Below the pieces are notes generated by a model that was not told the origin of the DNA, ran no database searches, and saw only the letters and a program-made list of their open reading frames with translations. Below are positions 8,012 through 15,872 of a stretch of DNA of 33,433 nucleotides, piece by piece. A program made the position numbers and the translations under genes. Position 1 is the first letter of the stretch, and the number at the start of each line of letters is the position of its first letter. The stretch is from Rhizobiales bacterium UBA3584 (GTDB lineage: Bacteria > Pseudomonadota > Alphaproteobacteria > Rhizobiales > Devosiaceae): NCBI GenBank assembly GCA_002375765.1, contig DFMV01000025.1:1-33433 (forward strand), given 5' to 3'.

Positions 8012-9096
8012 CGTGCGCTCACTTTCCTTATCAGTTCGTCTTTTGACAGGCCAGCAATGCCCATCGCCTCGGCGGTGCGTCCGCCGGTGTTGTAGTCGAT
8101 GCCGACGGCGGCCTCTGCTAGCGTGTAGAGCGCGTCTGCCACCGGCACAGCGACTCCAGCGATTTGCGCGAGCTCGCGGAAGGGCAGAAGGCCGTGCCCG
8201 AAATCTTCGCGATAGTAGCGATGCTGGAGTGAATCGGGTGCCTTGATTTTGGCGTTTGCGACACCGCTCGCTATTGCGGCGCGATAGTCGGCAGTGTCAG
8301 TGACATGGGCTTCTACAGTCCCGATCAGCTTCATTTCTTCAATCAGATTTGGCAGTTTATGACCGAAAGCTGCCGCAACGTTCAGTCTCTCGTGATCGAG
8401 CTGTTCCATGACGCGTGCGACACCATCGGTCATTGCGTCCACGTAGAATGTGAAGTCGCCCCCGGTTGCCTCTACCCAAGCCACGCCGAGGACAGCGCCG
8501 GGCGTATGGAGGACCATGTTAACATTACAAAGGTCGGATGCCAGGACGTCGCCAACCGGGCTGGCGCCGGGAAAGAGAAGGGTTGCGGTTGAAAGGTGAC
8601 GATCATTGCCCCCCAAGACAGCAGCCCGAACTTGGCCGGCACGACCGGTAACTGTCACTTCATCGGGTTTAAGCTTGCGGGCAACGTAGGTGAGTGTCGA
8701 GAATTCGACGACCGGTGGTGCGGTGCGGCCTGCCGTTTCGAATGCGTGAGCAAATTCCAAAGCCCCGCCGGTGTGCCCAGGGTTGAGAACAACTAGCCTG
8801 TCTGATGGCCAGCCTGCCTCAGCAAGCGCTTTGGCCATAGGCGCATGCGAAAACGTGGGAAGAGTTACGAGCGCCACCTCGCAGTCCTTTACCACGGCAC
8901 CGAGATTGGAGGACATCGTTCGTGGGCGAGCGACACCCGAACCCAGCACCCCATTATATGCGATGCCGCCCAGCTCCAGAAAAGGCGCTAGCGTCGATTC
9001 CGATCTGGCCCAGTACGAGACTGTGTGTCCGGCCCGTGTCAGTTCGGCAACCGCTGCGGCGCCTCCCGCGCCTCCTCCCAGCACTGCTACCTTCAT
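8008..9096 (-). CDS. Opine (octopine/nopaline) dehydrogenase family protein
   Basis: 362 residues from the ATG at 9096, preceded by GAGGAGGAAG. The N-terminal Rossmann fold carries a glycine-rich GGGAGG at residues 7-12; the C-terminal half has the Octopine_DH-type helical region (LHTPGAVLG, GDFTFYVDAMTDG). Family members couple amino acids to 2-oxo acids by NAD(P)H-dependent reductive condensation, or run the reverse oxidation during opine use. This is the first gene of a six-gene overlapping leftward operon ending at 3901, and a GTGATC direct repeat lies about 70-95 bp upstream. The reaction direction here is unknown; in a catabolic cluster oxidation of an N-carboxyalkyl amino acid would fit. 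Confidence 0.82.
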   Translation of the reverse strand: MKVAVLGGGAGGAAAVAELTRAGHTVSYWARSESTLAPFLELGGIAYNGVLGSGVARPRTMSSNLGAVVKDCEVALVTLPTFSHAPMAKALAEAGWPSDRLVVLNPGHTGGALEFAHAFETAGRTAPPVVEFSTLTYVARKLKPDEVTVTGRAGQVRAAVLGGNDRHLSTATLLFPGASPVGDVLASDLCNVNMVLHTPGAVLGVAWVEATGGDFTFYVDAMTDGVARVMEQLDHERLNVAAAFGHKLPNLIEEMKLIGTVEAHVTDTADYRAAIASGVANAKIKAPDSLQHRYYREDFGHGLLPFRELAQIAGVAVPVADALYTLAEAAVGIDYNTGGRTAEAMGIAGLSKDELIRKVSAR

Positions 9097-9165
9097 TGCT
9101 TCCTCCTCAAGGCCCCTGTAGGTGCGACGCCAATTCGCGACGACCACCATACGAAGCGTCAAAAT

Positions 9166-9190
9166 ATGAGATCACACCTTATGATCACAA
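9166..9190. promoter_or_regulatory. Putative GntR operator, site B (GATCAC repeat, 13-bp period)
   Basis: GATCAC occurs at 9170-9175 and 9183-9188. The context ATGAGATCAC-N6-TGATCACA is shared exactly with the site at 14626-14650. It lies in the 123-bp gap between the opine-dehydrogenase start and the dadA-like stop, marking a separate regulated promoter for the six-gene operon. Confidence 0.6.
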
Positions 9191-9219
9191 TTTAAATTGT
9201 CAAGCAGCGCTGACCTCGA

Positions 9220-10473
9220 TTACCCGGCAAGCTTCATGCTGCCGACGCCGTCACTGTCCACGCATTCAGCAATCATATCAGCGGTTGCGGCTGACAACGT
9301 CCAGCCGAGGTGGCCGTGACCGGTATTGTAATAGATGCCCGGTAGACGGCCTTTGCCTACGCGCGGCAGCATGGATGGCATCATGGGGCGAAGACCCGCC
9401 CATGGGACCACGCGGCGCGTACTGGTTCCCGGAAACAGCGTGCGGGTCCAGGATACAAGTGGTTCGATCCGCTCGCTGCGGATATCGCGGTTGACGCCGT
9501 TGAACTCGGCCGTTCCTGCCACGCGAAACCGGTCCTTGCCCAGTCGCGAGGTGACAATTTTGGCCTTGTCGTCGAGAAGGCTTACCCAGGGCGCTGCATT
9601 CTGGCTTTGCTCGTCATCGAGATGCACTGTGATCGAATAGCCCTTTACCGGATAGACGTTCACCCGGTCTCCCACCATGGCTGCGAGGGCGCGACTACCG
9701 CAGCCGGCACAAATGACAACGCCGTCAAACCCTTCCTTTTGGGCTGATGGTGCGTCATCTCCCGATCCCTGCCACTCAATGGTATGGCGTCCATTTGCCA
9801 TGCGCAGTCGCGTTACCTGGGCGTCGAATGCGAACCGCACCCCCTTTTTTTCGCAGGCATTTGCAAGCCCGGAGGTGAACTTGTGGATGTCGCCGGTGGA
9901 ATCTGAGGGCGTAAAAAAGCCGGCATAGATGTCACCACGAACCGTGGGTTCGATCTTCCGCACGTCTTCGGGCGAAATAGCGCGCCTATCTAGCCCACCC
10001 TGGGCCAGCAGCGCGTTCACTTTTTTAGCGTGATCAAAGCTCGACTTGTCCCAATAGAGGTGAAGTATGCCGCGGCGTTCGAGGTCGAAGGCGATGTTTT
10101 CGTTTTCGGCAATCTCGAAAAGGTGGCTGCGCGCGGCAATGGCAAGTTTGGTGGTCTCGACAGTGTTTTCTCGGTAGCGACCGATATTGCTCATGAACTC
10201 GGCCAGCCATGAATATTTATGCCATGAGGGCGAAGGGTTGAGCAGAAGGGGTGCGTCGCGCTGCAGCATCCACTTCATGCCCTTGAAGAGCGTGGACCAA
10301 TGGTTCCAGACTTCAGCATTGCTGGCAGAGAGCTGGCCGCCATTTGCGAAAGAGGTTTCCATGGCCGCGTAGCGGTTTCGATCGAAAACCGTGACGGAAT
10401 GGCCGCGTTCCATGAGCGCATAAGCAGTCGTTATGCCGGTGATGCCGGCGCCGATAACAGCAAGTTTGGGCAT
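9220..10473 (-). CDS. DadA-like FAD-dependent D-amino-acid dehydrogenase/oxidase
   Basis: 417 residues from the ATG at 10473, preceded by GGGA; an ATG four codons earlier lacks a ribosome site. The N-terminal dinucleotide motif is VIGAGITGITTAY and the DadA hallmark ETSFANGGQLSASNAEVW follows. The C-terminus has PWAGLRPMMPSMLP and TGHGHLGWTLS, typical of DadA and related glycine/sarcosine oxidases. It oxidises a D-amino acid or an N-substituted glycine to the imine and then the keto acid. A tandem glycine riboswitch lies directly upstream, which suggests that glycine or a close relative is a substrate or product here. It is separated from the opine-dehydrogenase operon by operator site B. Confidence 0.87.
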   Translation of the reverse strand: MPKLAVIGAGITGITTAYALMERGHSVTVFDRNRYAAMETSFANGGQLSASNAEVWNHWSTLFKGMKWMLQRDAPLLLNPSPSWHKYSWLAEFMSNIGRYRENTVETTKLAIAARSHLFEIAENENIAFDLERRGILHLYWDKSSFDHAKKVNALLAQGGLDRRAISPEDVRKIEPTVRGDIYAGFFTPSDSTGDIHKFTSGLANACEKKGVRFAFDAQVTRLRMANGRHTIEWQGSGDDAPSAQKEGFDGVVICAGCGSRALAAMVGDRVNVYPVKGYSITVHLDDEQSQNAAPWVSLLDDKAKIVTSRLGKDRFRVAGTAEFNGVNRDIRSERIEPLVSWTRTLFPGTSTRRVVPWAGLRPMMPSMLPRVGKGRLPGIYYNTGHGHLGWTLSAATADMIAECVDSDGVGSMKLAG

Positions 10474-10531
10474 GGTGATTCCCATAATTGGATCGTTGAT
10501 AGCGCCACGAATTTCGCCGCGCCGATGGTCC

Positions 10532-10724
10532 CCAATCTGTCGCTGTTACCTGAGAGCTTTCCGTGGGCCATGACCACGGTTTCCCCTTCGGTGGGCAGGC
10601 GGATAGCAACGATCCACTTTGCCTCTCTCCAGATGTTTTCGCTGCCTGGTCAGCTTTGCCTGAGAGATTCCTGGGGGGTTGCTCCGTCGGCGCCGACATT
10701 GTTGGCCGGTCTCTCCCCGGCAGC
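10532..10724 (-). ncRNA. Tandem glycine riboswitch (gcvT motif) in the dadA-like leader
   Basis: On the minus strand two consecutive aptamers are readable. The first has GGGGAGAGACC, CGCCGACGGAGCAA and ATCTCTCAGGCAAA. After a short linker the second has TCTGGAGAGAGGC, CCACCGAAGGGGAAACC and AGCTCTCAGGTAACAG; ATCTG pairs with CAGAT to close its P1. These are the conserved cores of the cooperative tandem glycine riboswitch, usually an ON switch for glycine cleavage or transport genes. Here it lies about 59 bases before a DadA-like gene. The preceding amidohydrolase stop is only about 40 bases away, so the switch probably sits inside an operon transcript. Confidence 0.92.
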
Positions 10725-10730
10725 GGAAGG

Positions 10731-10762
10731 TGCCACCGGGCCATCACGTTGGCCCGGTGGCA
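10731..10762. terminator. Strong hairpin between amidohydrolase stop and riboswitch
   Basis: TGCCACCGGGCC (10731-10742) and GGCCCGGTGGCA (10751-10762) form a perfect 12-bp stem with an 8-base loop, starting three bases after the amidohydrolase stop on the minus strand. No U-tract follows, so it may be a weak terminator, an RNA-processing hairpin or a 3'-end stabiliser separating the amidohydrolase message from the riboswitch. Confidence 0.6.
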
Positions 10763-10765
10763 GTT

Positions 10766-12208
10766 TCAATTTCCTTCGTCGTAAAGCGTTGTAGTTGTGT
10801 CGACGTCGTCCTTGTGCAGTCCGGCGCGGATCACCGCCTCTGCCGCCAATTCACGAGCCTTGCTGCGGATTTTCTTCTCGTCCACGCCATAGACCTGGCC
10901 GTCACCATACACTTTGCGGCCATTGACCCAAGTCTGGCACACCGACGCCGTAGAGGCGGAGTAAACTAGCGCCTGCAGCGGATCATGAAACGGTGTCCAT
11001 TCGACGTGATCGAGGTCGAACAGGATGAAGTCGGCCTTCTTACCGATCTCAAGTGAACCGATTTCATCGTCCCACATCAGGGCCCTAGCGCCCTCAATCG
11101 TTGCGGCACGCAGTGCCTGTCGGGCGGTGAAGATGTCGGGTTGAACCCGCGCATCCTTGAACATCCCCGCAACCAAAAGCATCTGGCGCATGAGGTTCAT
11201 GTTGCCGGCCGCCGAGACACCATCGGTTCCGAGTCCGACCTTGACCCCCGCGGCGACCATTTCGGGGTACTTTCCGATGGCGGTCGCCCCCTTGCCCAAC
11301 TTGAAAGAAGAGCATGGACAAAATGCCACCGCCGCTCCGCGTTCAGCGAGAAGTTTGACCTCTTCATCGGTGACGGCTGCACCGTGCGCGATCACGAGGT
11401 TCTTACGGATGCCGCCCGCATTGTCGATGCGGGTGATCGGCCACACGCCGTACTTGCCCTCACACACCTTGGCTTCTTCGATCGATGTCGCCAGGTGGTA
11501 AGTGGTGCCGACGCCCAGACGCTCGGCCAGCTCGACCGCACCCACGTGCAGCTCCAGCGTACACGGTTCCTTGCCTTCGATGTTAACCCAGCAGCGCGCC
11601 CGCCCGTCGAGGGCGCCGTTATATTTGACGACGCACTTCTCGAGTTCTTCAAGAGCCGTCTGCGCGTCAGGGAAAAAATGGTGATCGGCCATTTCCTCGG
11701 TCCAACCCTTAGGCAATTCGGCAGGGCGATTGTCGGCTGCGTGGCGCCCCGTAATGCCCCGGATACCGGTCGGTTCCATGGCCTTTATGACGATGCCGGG
11801 ATCATACTGCGAGCCCATATCGAGAAAGCACGTGGTGCCACAGCGCAGCATTTCGGTGATCCCGAGAAGTGCGCCCCAATACTCGTCTTCATCGGTCACA
11901 TGAGCGTAAAACGGTTTGGCCCAGTGAAAGACCCATGCGCGTGTGTTGAGATTGTCGGGGAACACAGCGCGCGACAGCGTTTCGGACAGGTGGACGTGGC
12001 TGTCCACAAAGCCCGGGCACATGCCCATCATTGCGCCGTCGATCACTTCATCGAATGACTCCTCGGCGTGGCGTGCGGCGATTTCTTCTGCCCCACCGAT
12101 GTCGGCGATCCGATCGTTTTCCACGACAACGCTAGCTTTGCGCAAAACAGAGTCATTGGCATCGACGGTGAAAATGAAGTTTAGGTTTTCGATCAGGGTT
12201 CGCAACAT
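10766..12208 (-). CDS. AtzA/TrzA/MtaD-type amidohydrolase (putative aminohydrolase)
   Basis: 480 residues, a typical length for the chlorohydrolase/S-adenosylhomocysteine-deaminase-like group. Metal ligands are visible in DSHVHLSE (His71, His73), YHLA (His238), AHGAAV (His275) and GTDG (Asp329). Many members have a Glu three residues after the third His (H-x-x-E); here the sequence is HLAT, so that Glu is replaced by Thr, which may change the reaction. The start ATG at 12208 follows GGGGAGGAT closely. It is the third gene of the leftward run from 14589, 28 bp behind the M24 gene. Likely a deaminase or amidohydrolase on an N-heterocycle; substrate unknown. Confidence 0.83.
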   Translation of the reverse strand: MLRTLIENLNFIFTVDANDSVLRKASVVVENDRIADIGGAEEIAARHAEESFDEVIDGAMMGMCPGFVDSHVHLSETLSRAVFPDNLNTRAWVFHWAKPFYAHVTDEDEYWGALLGITEMLRCGTTCFLDMGSQYDPGIVIKAMEPTGIRGITGRHAADNRPAELPKGWTEEMADHHFFPDAQTALEELEKCVVKYNGALDGRARCWVNIEGKEPCTLELHVGAVELAERLGVGTTYHLATSIEEAKVCEGKYGVWPITRIDNAGGIRKNLVIAHGAAVTDEEVKLLAERGAAVAFCPCSSFKLGKGATAIGKYPEMVAAGVKVGLGTDGVSAAGNMNLMRQMLLVAGMFKDARVQPDIFTARQALRAATIEGARALMWDDEIGSLEIGKKADFILFDLDHVEWTPFHDPLQALVYSASTASVCQTWVNGRKVYGDGQVYGVDEKKIRSKARELAAEAVIRAGLHKDDVDTTTTLYDEGN

Positions 12209-12236
12209 ATCCTCCCCGGAGTGCGTGTCGTAGATA

Positions 12237-13409
12237 TCAGGCGATCGAGCGCGTTTGGGTCTTATGGTTGCCCTGACCGCAAACGATCAGATTGTCTGTA
12301 TTTGAATAGTCGGAAAGCAGTTCGGACCCGCTTGCTGTCACCAACAACATGTCCTTGTTCTGCATGCCAAACCCATGGCCGGTGTCATAGCAAAGCGGTT
12401 CAAAGCCCAGCACCATGTTTTCCTCGATCAGCGCGTCCGAACCGGGTTTGCCCAGAACCGGTGTCAGGCCCAAATAGGGATCTTCGTGCAGGTGCAATCC
12501 GATGCCGTGGCCTACAAAGGATATGGGCGGCAAGTTCATTTGCGAAAGCTTAGCGATAAAGCTGTCATATATGGCGCGGCAGCTTGCGCCGGGCCGAACC
12601 TTGTCCATGATTTCGTATTTGCAGTCGACAAGATGGGACCAGATGTCTTTAGCATGGTCGGGCGCCTCACCAACCACGGCCGTACGGCACACACCGGCCT
12701 GATAGCCGTCGATAACGGAAAAAATTTCGACGCGGCAGACATCTCCCCGCTTGAGCACGCGATCCGACGGCCCAACATTTGGCAGAACGCTGCGCTCGCC
12801 GGTGGCAACAATCAGCAGTTTGAAGTGTTCGGCACCCAGTGCATAAACATTGCGGGTCAGGTGCCCGGCAATGTCCATTTCCGAATCCCCCTCTTCAACC
12901 GACGCAAGCGCGTCGTAGATGGCCTGATCAGCGATACGCGAGAGCTTGCGCAGCAAGGCGATCTCGCCGGGGGTCTTGATCTGGCGCAGCCGCGCCAAAA
13001 CCCGTTCGGCGGGAACGAAAGTCGCGGCGGGCAGGGCGGCCTGCAAGCGCATCAGGTCACCAGCGGGCAGGTAGTCCATCTCGATGGCGATTCTTGCGGA
13101 TGAGAGGTGGAGTTCCGATAATTGGTTGGCCAGGACCACCATCGGATCATCTGAAAACTCCGCCCAAATGCAGGTTGGTACATCTGGCTGTTTGCGCCTG
13201 ATAGTGCTTGCTTCCATATCGACGCCGAACAACGCCTTGGTGCCGTCTGCGGTCACGATGGCCGCGGCGTGGCGATGGCGTATCAGGGGTTGGCTTGGAA
13301 CCACAAAGCCAGTCACATATGCAAAGTTTTCCGGTGAACATGAGACGATGGCATCAAAGCCGTTCTCGCGCATCGCCCGCGTCTGTTTTTCGATGATTTC
13401 TGCACGCAT
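12237..13409 (-). CDS. M24 (creatinase/prolidase) family protein lacking canonical metal ligands
   Basis: 390 residues with the pita-bread fold plan: N-terminal creatinase_N domain (about 1-140), then the M24 domain. Of the five metal ligands of aminopeptidases, three are changed: the first Asp position is Glu228 (GDVCRVEIF), the second is Gly239 (AGVCRT) and the last Glu is Lys352 (QNKDMLLVT). His301 (GHGIGLHLHED) and Glu337 (FEP) remain. Creatinase, which cleaves creatine to sarcosine and urea without metal, has a similar pattern, including GYY-x3-ERT where this protein has GYQAGVCRT. A metal-free amidino- or amide-hydrolase activity is therefore plausible, not proven. It lies in one operon with the enolase-type gene (19-bp gap) and the amidohydrolase. 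Confidence 0.82.
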   Translation of the reverse strand: MRAEIIEKQTRAMRENGFDAIVSCSPENFAYVTGFVVPSQPLIRHRHAAAIVTADGTKALFGVDMEASTIRRKQPDVPTCIWAEFSDDPMVVLANQLSELHLSSARIAIEMDYLPAGDLMRLQAALPAATFVPAERVLARLRQIKTPGEIALLRKLSRIADQAIYDALASVEEGDSEMDIAGHLTRNVYALGAEHFKLLIVATGERSVLPNVGPSDRVLKRGDVCRVEIFSVIDGYQAGVCRTAVVGEAPDHAKDIWSHLVDCKYEIMDKVRPGASCRAIYDSFIAKLSQMNLPPISFVGHGIGLHLHEDPYLGLTPVLGKPGSDALIEENMVLGFEPLCYDTGHGFGMQNKDMLLVTASGSELLSDYSNTDNLIVCGQGNHKTQTRSIA

Positions 13410-13428
13410 TGATGAGACTCCCCTTCAC

Positions 13429-14589
13429 TCAGATCGCGATTTGATATTTTTCGATTTTCTTGACGTCGACTTCGATACCCATTCCGGGCCCATCGGGAAC
13501 GACGATCGCGCCATTTTCAATTTGCATCGGCGCGACCAGAAGATCGTCTTTGTAGTATAGGCCTCCGATCTGACCGTGCTGTGCTTCTGCGGGCACAGAA
13601 ACGGGAATGACGCAGGACAGCGTTACTGCCGGCGAAGCGGCGGCAAGTTGAACGTTTGCAAGATTGCCGACACCGGTTTCGATCGAACCGTTGACGTTGC
13701 AGAGAATACCCGCGGCGCGGCACACTGCACCCACTTCCATCGCCTTGTAGAGGCCGCCCGCTTTGGTCGTATAGATTGAGATGATCTGGACTTGGCCCTG
13801 ATTGATGATTTGAATCGCGTCATGGGCGTTCCATGCGGATTCGTCGGCCATGACCGGAGCATCGATCCGCCTTGCAACCTCGGAAATCCGCTCGATCCCC
13901 ATAACGGGCTGCTCGACATATTTGATGCGGCAGCCTTCAAAGCGGCGAATGATCTGGACAGCTTCACCGGGAGACTTGTAGCCCTCGTTTGCGTCCACGC
14001 ACAGGTCCATGGCATCGCCTGCGGCCTCGCGAACTGCATGAACCATAGCAACGTCACGTTCAGGGTCGACCCCGATCTTGATCTTGATCGTTTTGATGCC
14101 CTCGGCTGCGAGTTGGGCCGCTTCGGTCCGGGCTTCATCTATGGAAATCAGGCCAATCGAATGGGTAACGGGTACGCGGTCGCGTGACTTTCCGCCCAAA
14201 AGGACATGAACAGGAACGTCGAGCCACCGGCCCGTCAAATCGTAGACGGCGAATTCCACCGCTGCTTTCGCATACGGATATCCACGAATGGTCGCGTCCA
14301 TTCGGACATGTAGCTCTGCGATATTGCCCAGCTCGATGCCGGTAACTGCCGGGGCCAGGTAAGTGTCTATAACCGACTTCACAATGATTGCGGATTCGCC
14401 GAAATAGCGTCCAAACTCTCCACCCCAATCCTTGAGGGCTGGGGCCTCTCCCCACCCAACACGACCGTCGCTGTCGGTGATTTTGACCAGCACGTAGCGC
14501 CCGATGACTTCGGTTAATCCTGCCCATTTGTGTTCACGCCGGGTGGGAAGCTGCACAACAAGGGTTTCGACTGTCTTGATCGTGGGCAC
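13429..14589 (-). CDS. Enolase superfamily, muconate-lactonizing subgroup (racemase/epimerase/dehydratase)
   Basis: 386 residues with the full mandelate racemase/MLE catalytic set: KxK at Lys169/Lys171 (TIKIKIG), metal ligands Asp199 (DANEGY), Glu226 (VEQP) and Asp249 (DES), and the opposing Lys276 (TTKAGG). Two lysines on either side of the site are typical of MLE-subgroup enzymes such as N-succinylamino-acid racemase, dipeptide epimerase and hydroxyproline-betaine epimerase, which act by 1,1-proton transfer. The start is GTG at 14589 with AAGGAAA upstream. It is the first gene of the leftward run, behind operator site C. An epimerase feeding a D-specific flavoenzyme (the dadA-like gene) would make sense; the substrate is not known. 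Confidence 0.87.
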   Translation of the reverse strand: MPTIKTVETLVVQLPTRREHKWAGLTEVIGRYVLVKITDSDGRVGWGEAPALKDWGGEFGRYFGESAIIVKSVIDTYLAPAVTGIELGNIAELHVRMDATIRGYPYAKAAVEFAVYDLTGRWLDVPVHVLLGGKSRDRVPVTHSIGLISIDEARTEAAQLAAEGIKTIKIKIGVDPERDVAMVHAVREAAGDAMDLCVDANEGYKSPGEAVQIIRRFEGCRIKYVEQPVMGIERISEVARRIDAPVMADESAWNAHDAIQIINQGQVQIISIYTTKAGGLYKAMEVGAVCRAAGILCNVNGSIETGVGNLANVQLAAASPAVTLSCVIPVSVPAEAQHGQIGGLYYKDDLLVAPMQIENGAIVVPDGPGMGIEVDVKKIEKYQIAI

Positions 14590-14625
14590 GGAGTTTCCTT
14601 TTGACGCTAGGCACGTTATAACTTG

Positions 14626-14650
14626 ATGAGATCACCAATTGTGATCACAC
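14626..14650. promoter_or_regulatory. Putative GntR operator, site C (GATCAC repeat, 13-bp period)
   Basis: GATCAC at 14630-14635 and 14643-14648 in the 145-bp divergent gap between the enolase-superfamily gene and the small rightward gene. It shares ATGAGATCAC-N6-TGATCACA with site B. It is positioned to control both flanking genes. Confidence 0.6.
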
Positions 14651-14734
14651 ATTACTGATGGCATTGTGCTTCGTCAAGCATGGATGTGTAGGCTTTGGGC
14701 GAGGGCCGTTTGACGGCCAGAAAAGGAAGCAACG

Positions 14735-15031
14735 ATGATAATTGAGACGACGAACTACTACGCCAAGCCCGGTAGCGAGGACGAGGTCCTCATGCAGCGC
14801 AGGCGAGCGACGGCAATCCGCAAGAGTTTGGGATTGCCAGAGGGGCGCACCTTTGCACGGCTTGAAGCCGAGGGGCCGAACGTGCAGTGGCGCTGCGAGT
14901 TCTCATCGCTAAATGCGTACCGCGAAGACATGGCGGTAAGGAAAGATTCGGCCGAGTTTTCTGCGGCTAGGGCGCAAATGCATACCCTAATCGACCGTTT
15001 CGAGCGTCATCTGCACGAGGAGGTCGATTGA
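14735..15031 (+). CDS. Small protein with a probable dimeric alpha/beta-barrel fold (ABM/NIPSNAP-like)
   Basis: 98 residues, ATG at 14735 preceded by AAGGAAGC. The N-terminal MIIETTNYYAKPGSEDEVL, a strand followed by a helix, and the later WRCEFSSLNAYREDM resemble ferredoxin-like dimeric barrels such as antibiotic-biosynthesis monooxygenase or NIPSNAP proteins. No catalytic residue can be pointed to. It is divergent from the enolase-superfamily gene across operator site C, so it probably belongs to the GntR regulon. Function unknown. Confidence 0.7.
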   Translation: MIIETTNYYAKPGSEDEVLMQRRRATAIRKSLGLPEGRTFARLEAEGPNVQWRCEFSSLNAYREDMAVRKDSAEFSAARAQMHTLIDRFERHLHEEVD

Positions 15032-15158
15032 CAACAAAAGAACGAGGCGATCGACGTATGACGGGATCGTTATCGGGACGTGCGCGGCATCGGGAGGGGG
15101 GCAGCTAAGCCGGCGGTCGGACTTGGCGCGCCAAAGACCATCTCGCCGGTTCACCCAT
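15032..15158. other. Intergenic stretch without recognisable gene
   Basis: No convincing coding frame, hairpin or operator is seen between the small ABM-like gene and the decayed M24 gene. The far end may include further eroded M24 sequence, since the GHGxG and second-Glu regions of that gene cannot be found. Confidence 0.4.
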
Positions 15159-15775
15159 TCAGTTCACCCGGTCTTCTTCATCCAGTGCTGTGGCGATGAC
15201 GTGCCGACCTGCCTTGTCGAACTCACTCGCCCTCACGCCAGTTTGGCCGCAGAGAGCGCAGCTTTGACCGCCTGATCGACGACGGCGTGAAAATCTGCAT
15301 AGTTTTCGAGAGCCATATCCAATTAGTCCAAGCGGCTTATGTCGCTGGGATGCGCTCCAATGCGCCTGTCGATATCGATCAGGACTGCATCGCCGCTCTG
15401 CCGTCTCGTCTCGCCAGCACTATGATGAGGGAAAGGCGCTATTTGCGCCGAAAATCACGCTGCTGAACTCGGGAGCGGCACCGGCTGATTTGGAGTGTTC
15501 GCTGATGGGCGTTGCTAACTCGCGTTCGGACGGGTCGAGGGAGGGGGCGCGCACCCCGGCCTGCATGGCAGCATCGTTGATGAGTGCGCTTTGTTTCAGT
15601 GCTTCAAACTCGCCCGCATCCTTGCGCGCCATGAGCGTGCCCACAGTATCAGCCGTGCAGCAGCGCTTTGCGCCAGGCAGCGCGCCGAGCACGGCGAAGG
15701 TAAAGTCGGCCAACGGATTCAGCTCATAGTTGGGAATAGATGTTTCAACGATGCACAGCCGTGCAAAATTCTATT
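15159..15775 (-). pseudogene. Decayed M24 family peptidase (prolidase-like)
   Basis: Successive M24 segments appear in order but in different frames. One frame (15420 to about 15775) gives YELNPLADF, then MARKDAGEFEALKQSALIND and SERELATPISEH, followed by GANSAFPSS and a stop. A second frame (about 15325-15400) gives SGDAVLIDID and AHPSDISRLD, the two metal-Asp motifs. A third (15240-15325) gives NYADFHAVVDQAVKAALSAA and a fourth (to 15159) gives GRHVIATALDEEDRVN. The N-terminal domain and the C-terminal GHG/Glu motifs are missing. Unlike the intact M24 gene at 12237-13409 it kept the Asp ligands, so it is not a simple duplicate. The upstream end merges with a LacI-type operator. Confidence 0.75.
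15752..15765. promoter_or_regulatory. LacI-type operator palindrome, site 1
   Basis: TGCACAGCCGTGCA, one mismatch from the perfect palindrome TGCACAGCTGTGCA at 15873. The centre-to-centre distance of 121 bp between the two sites would permit DNA looping upstream of the ABC operon. Confidence 0.65.
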
Positions 15776-15872
15776 AGCAGCAAGACGGAATCCATCCTCA
15801 AAGTGCTGAAAACGCTCATAAGTGACGCAGAATATGGGTTGTTAGGTCATCAACCACGTCCGAAGGCAAATA

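Noticed and set aside
10731..10762. Considered as a classical Rho-independent terminator
   Set aside because: The stem is perfect but no U-run follows on either strand; listed only as a hairpin with uncertain function.
11141..12058. 305-codon open frame on the plus strand
   Set aside because: Antisense to the AtzA/TrzA-type amidohydrolase; no motif or signal peptide.
15240..15480. Plus-strand open stretch reading RSFDRLIDDGVKI, considered as a gene remnant
   Set aside because: The minus strand of the same region gives ordered M24 motifs, which explains the sequence better.
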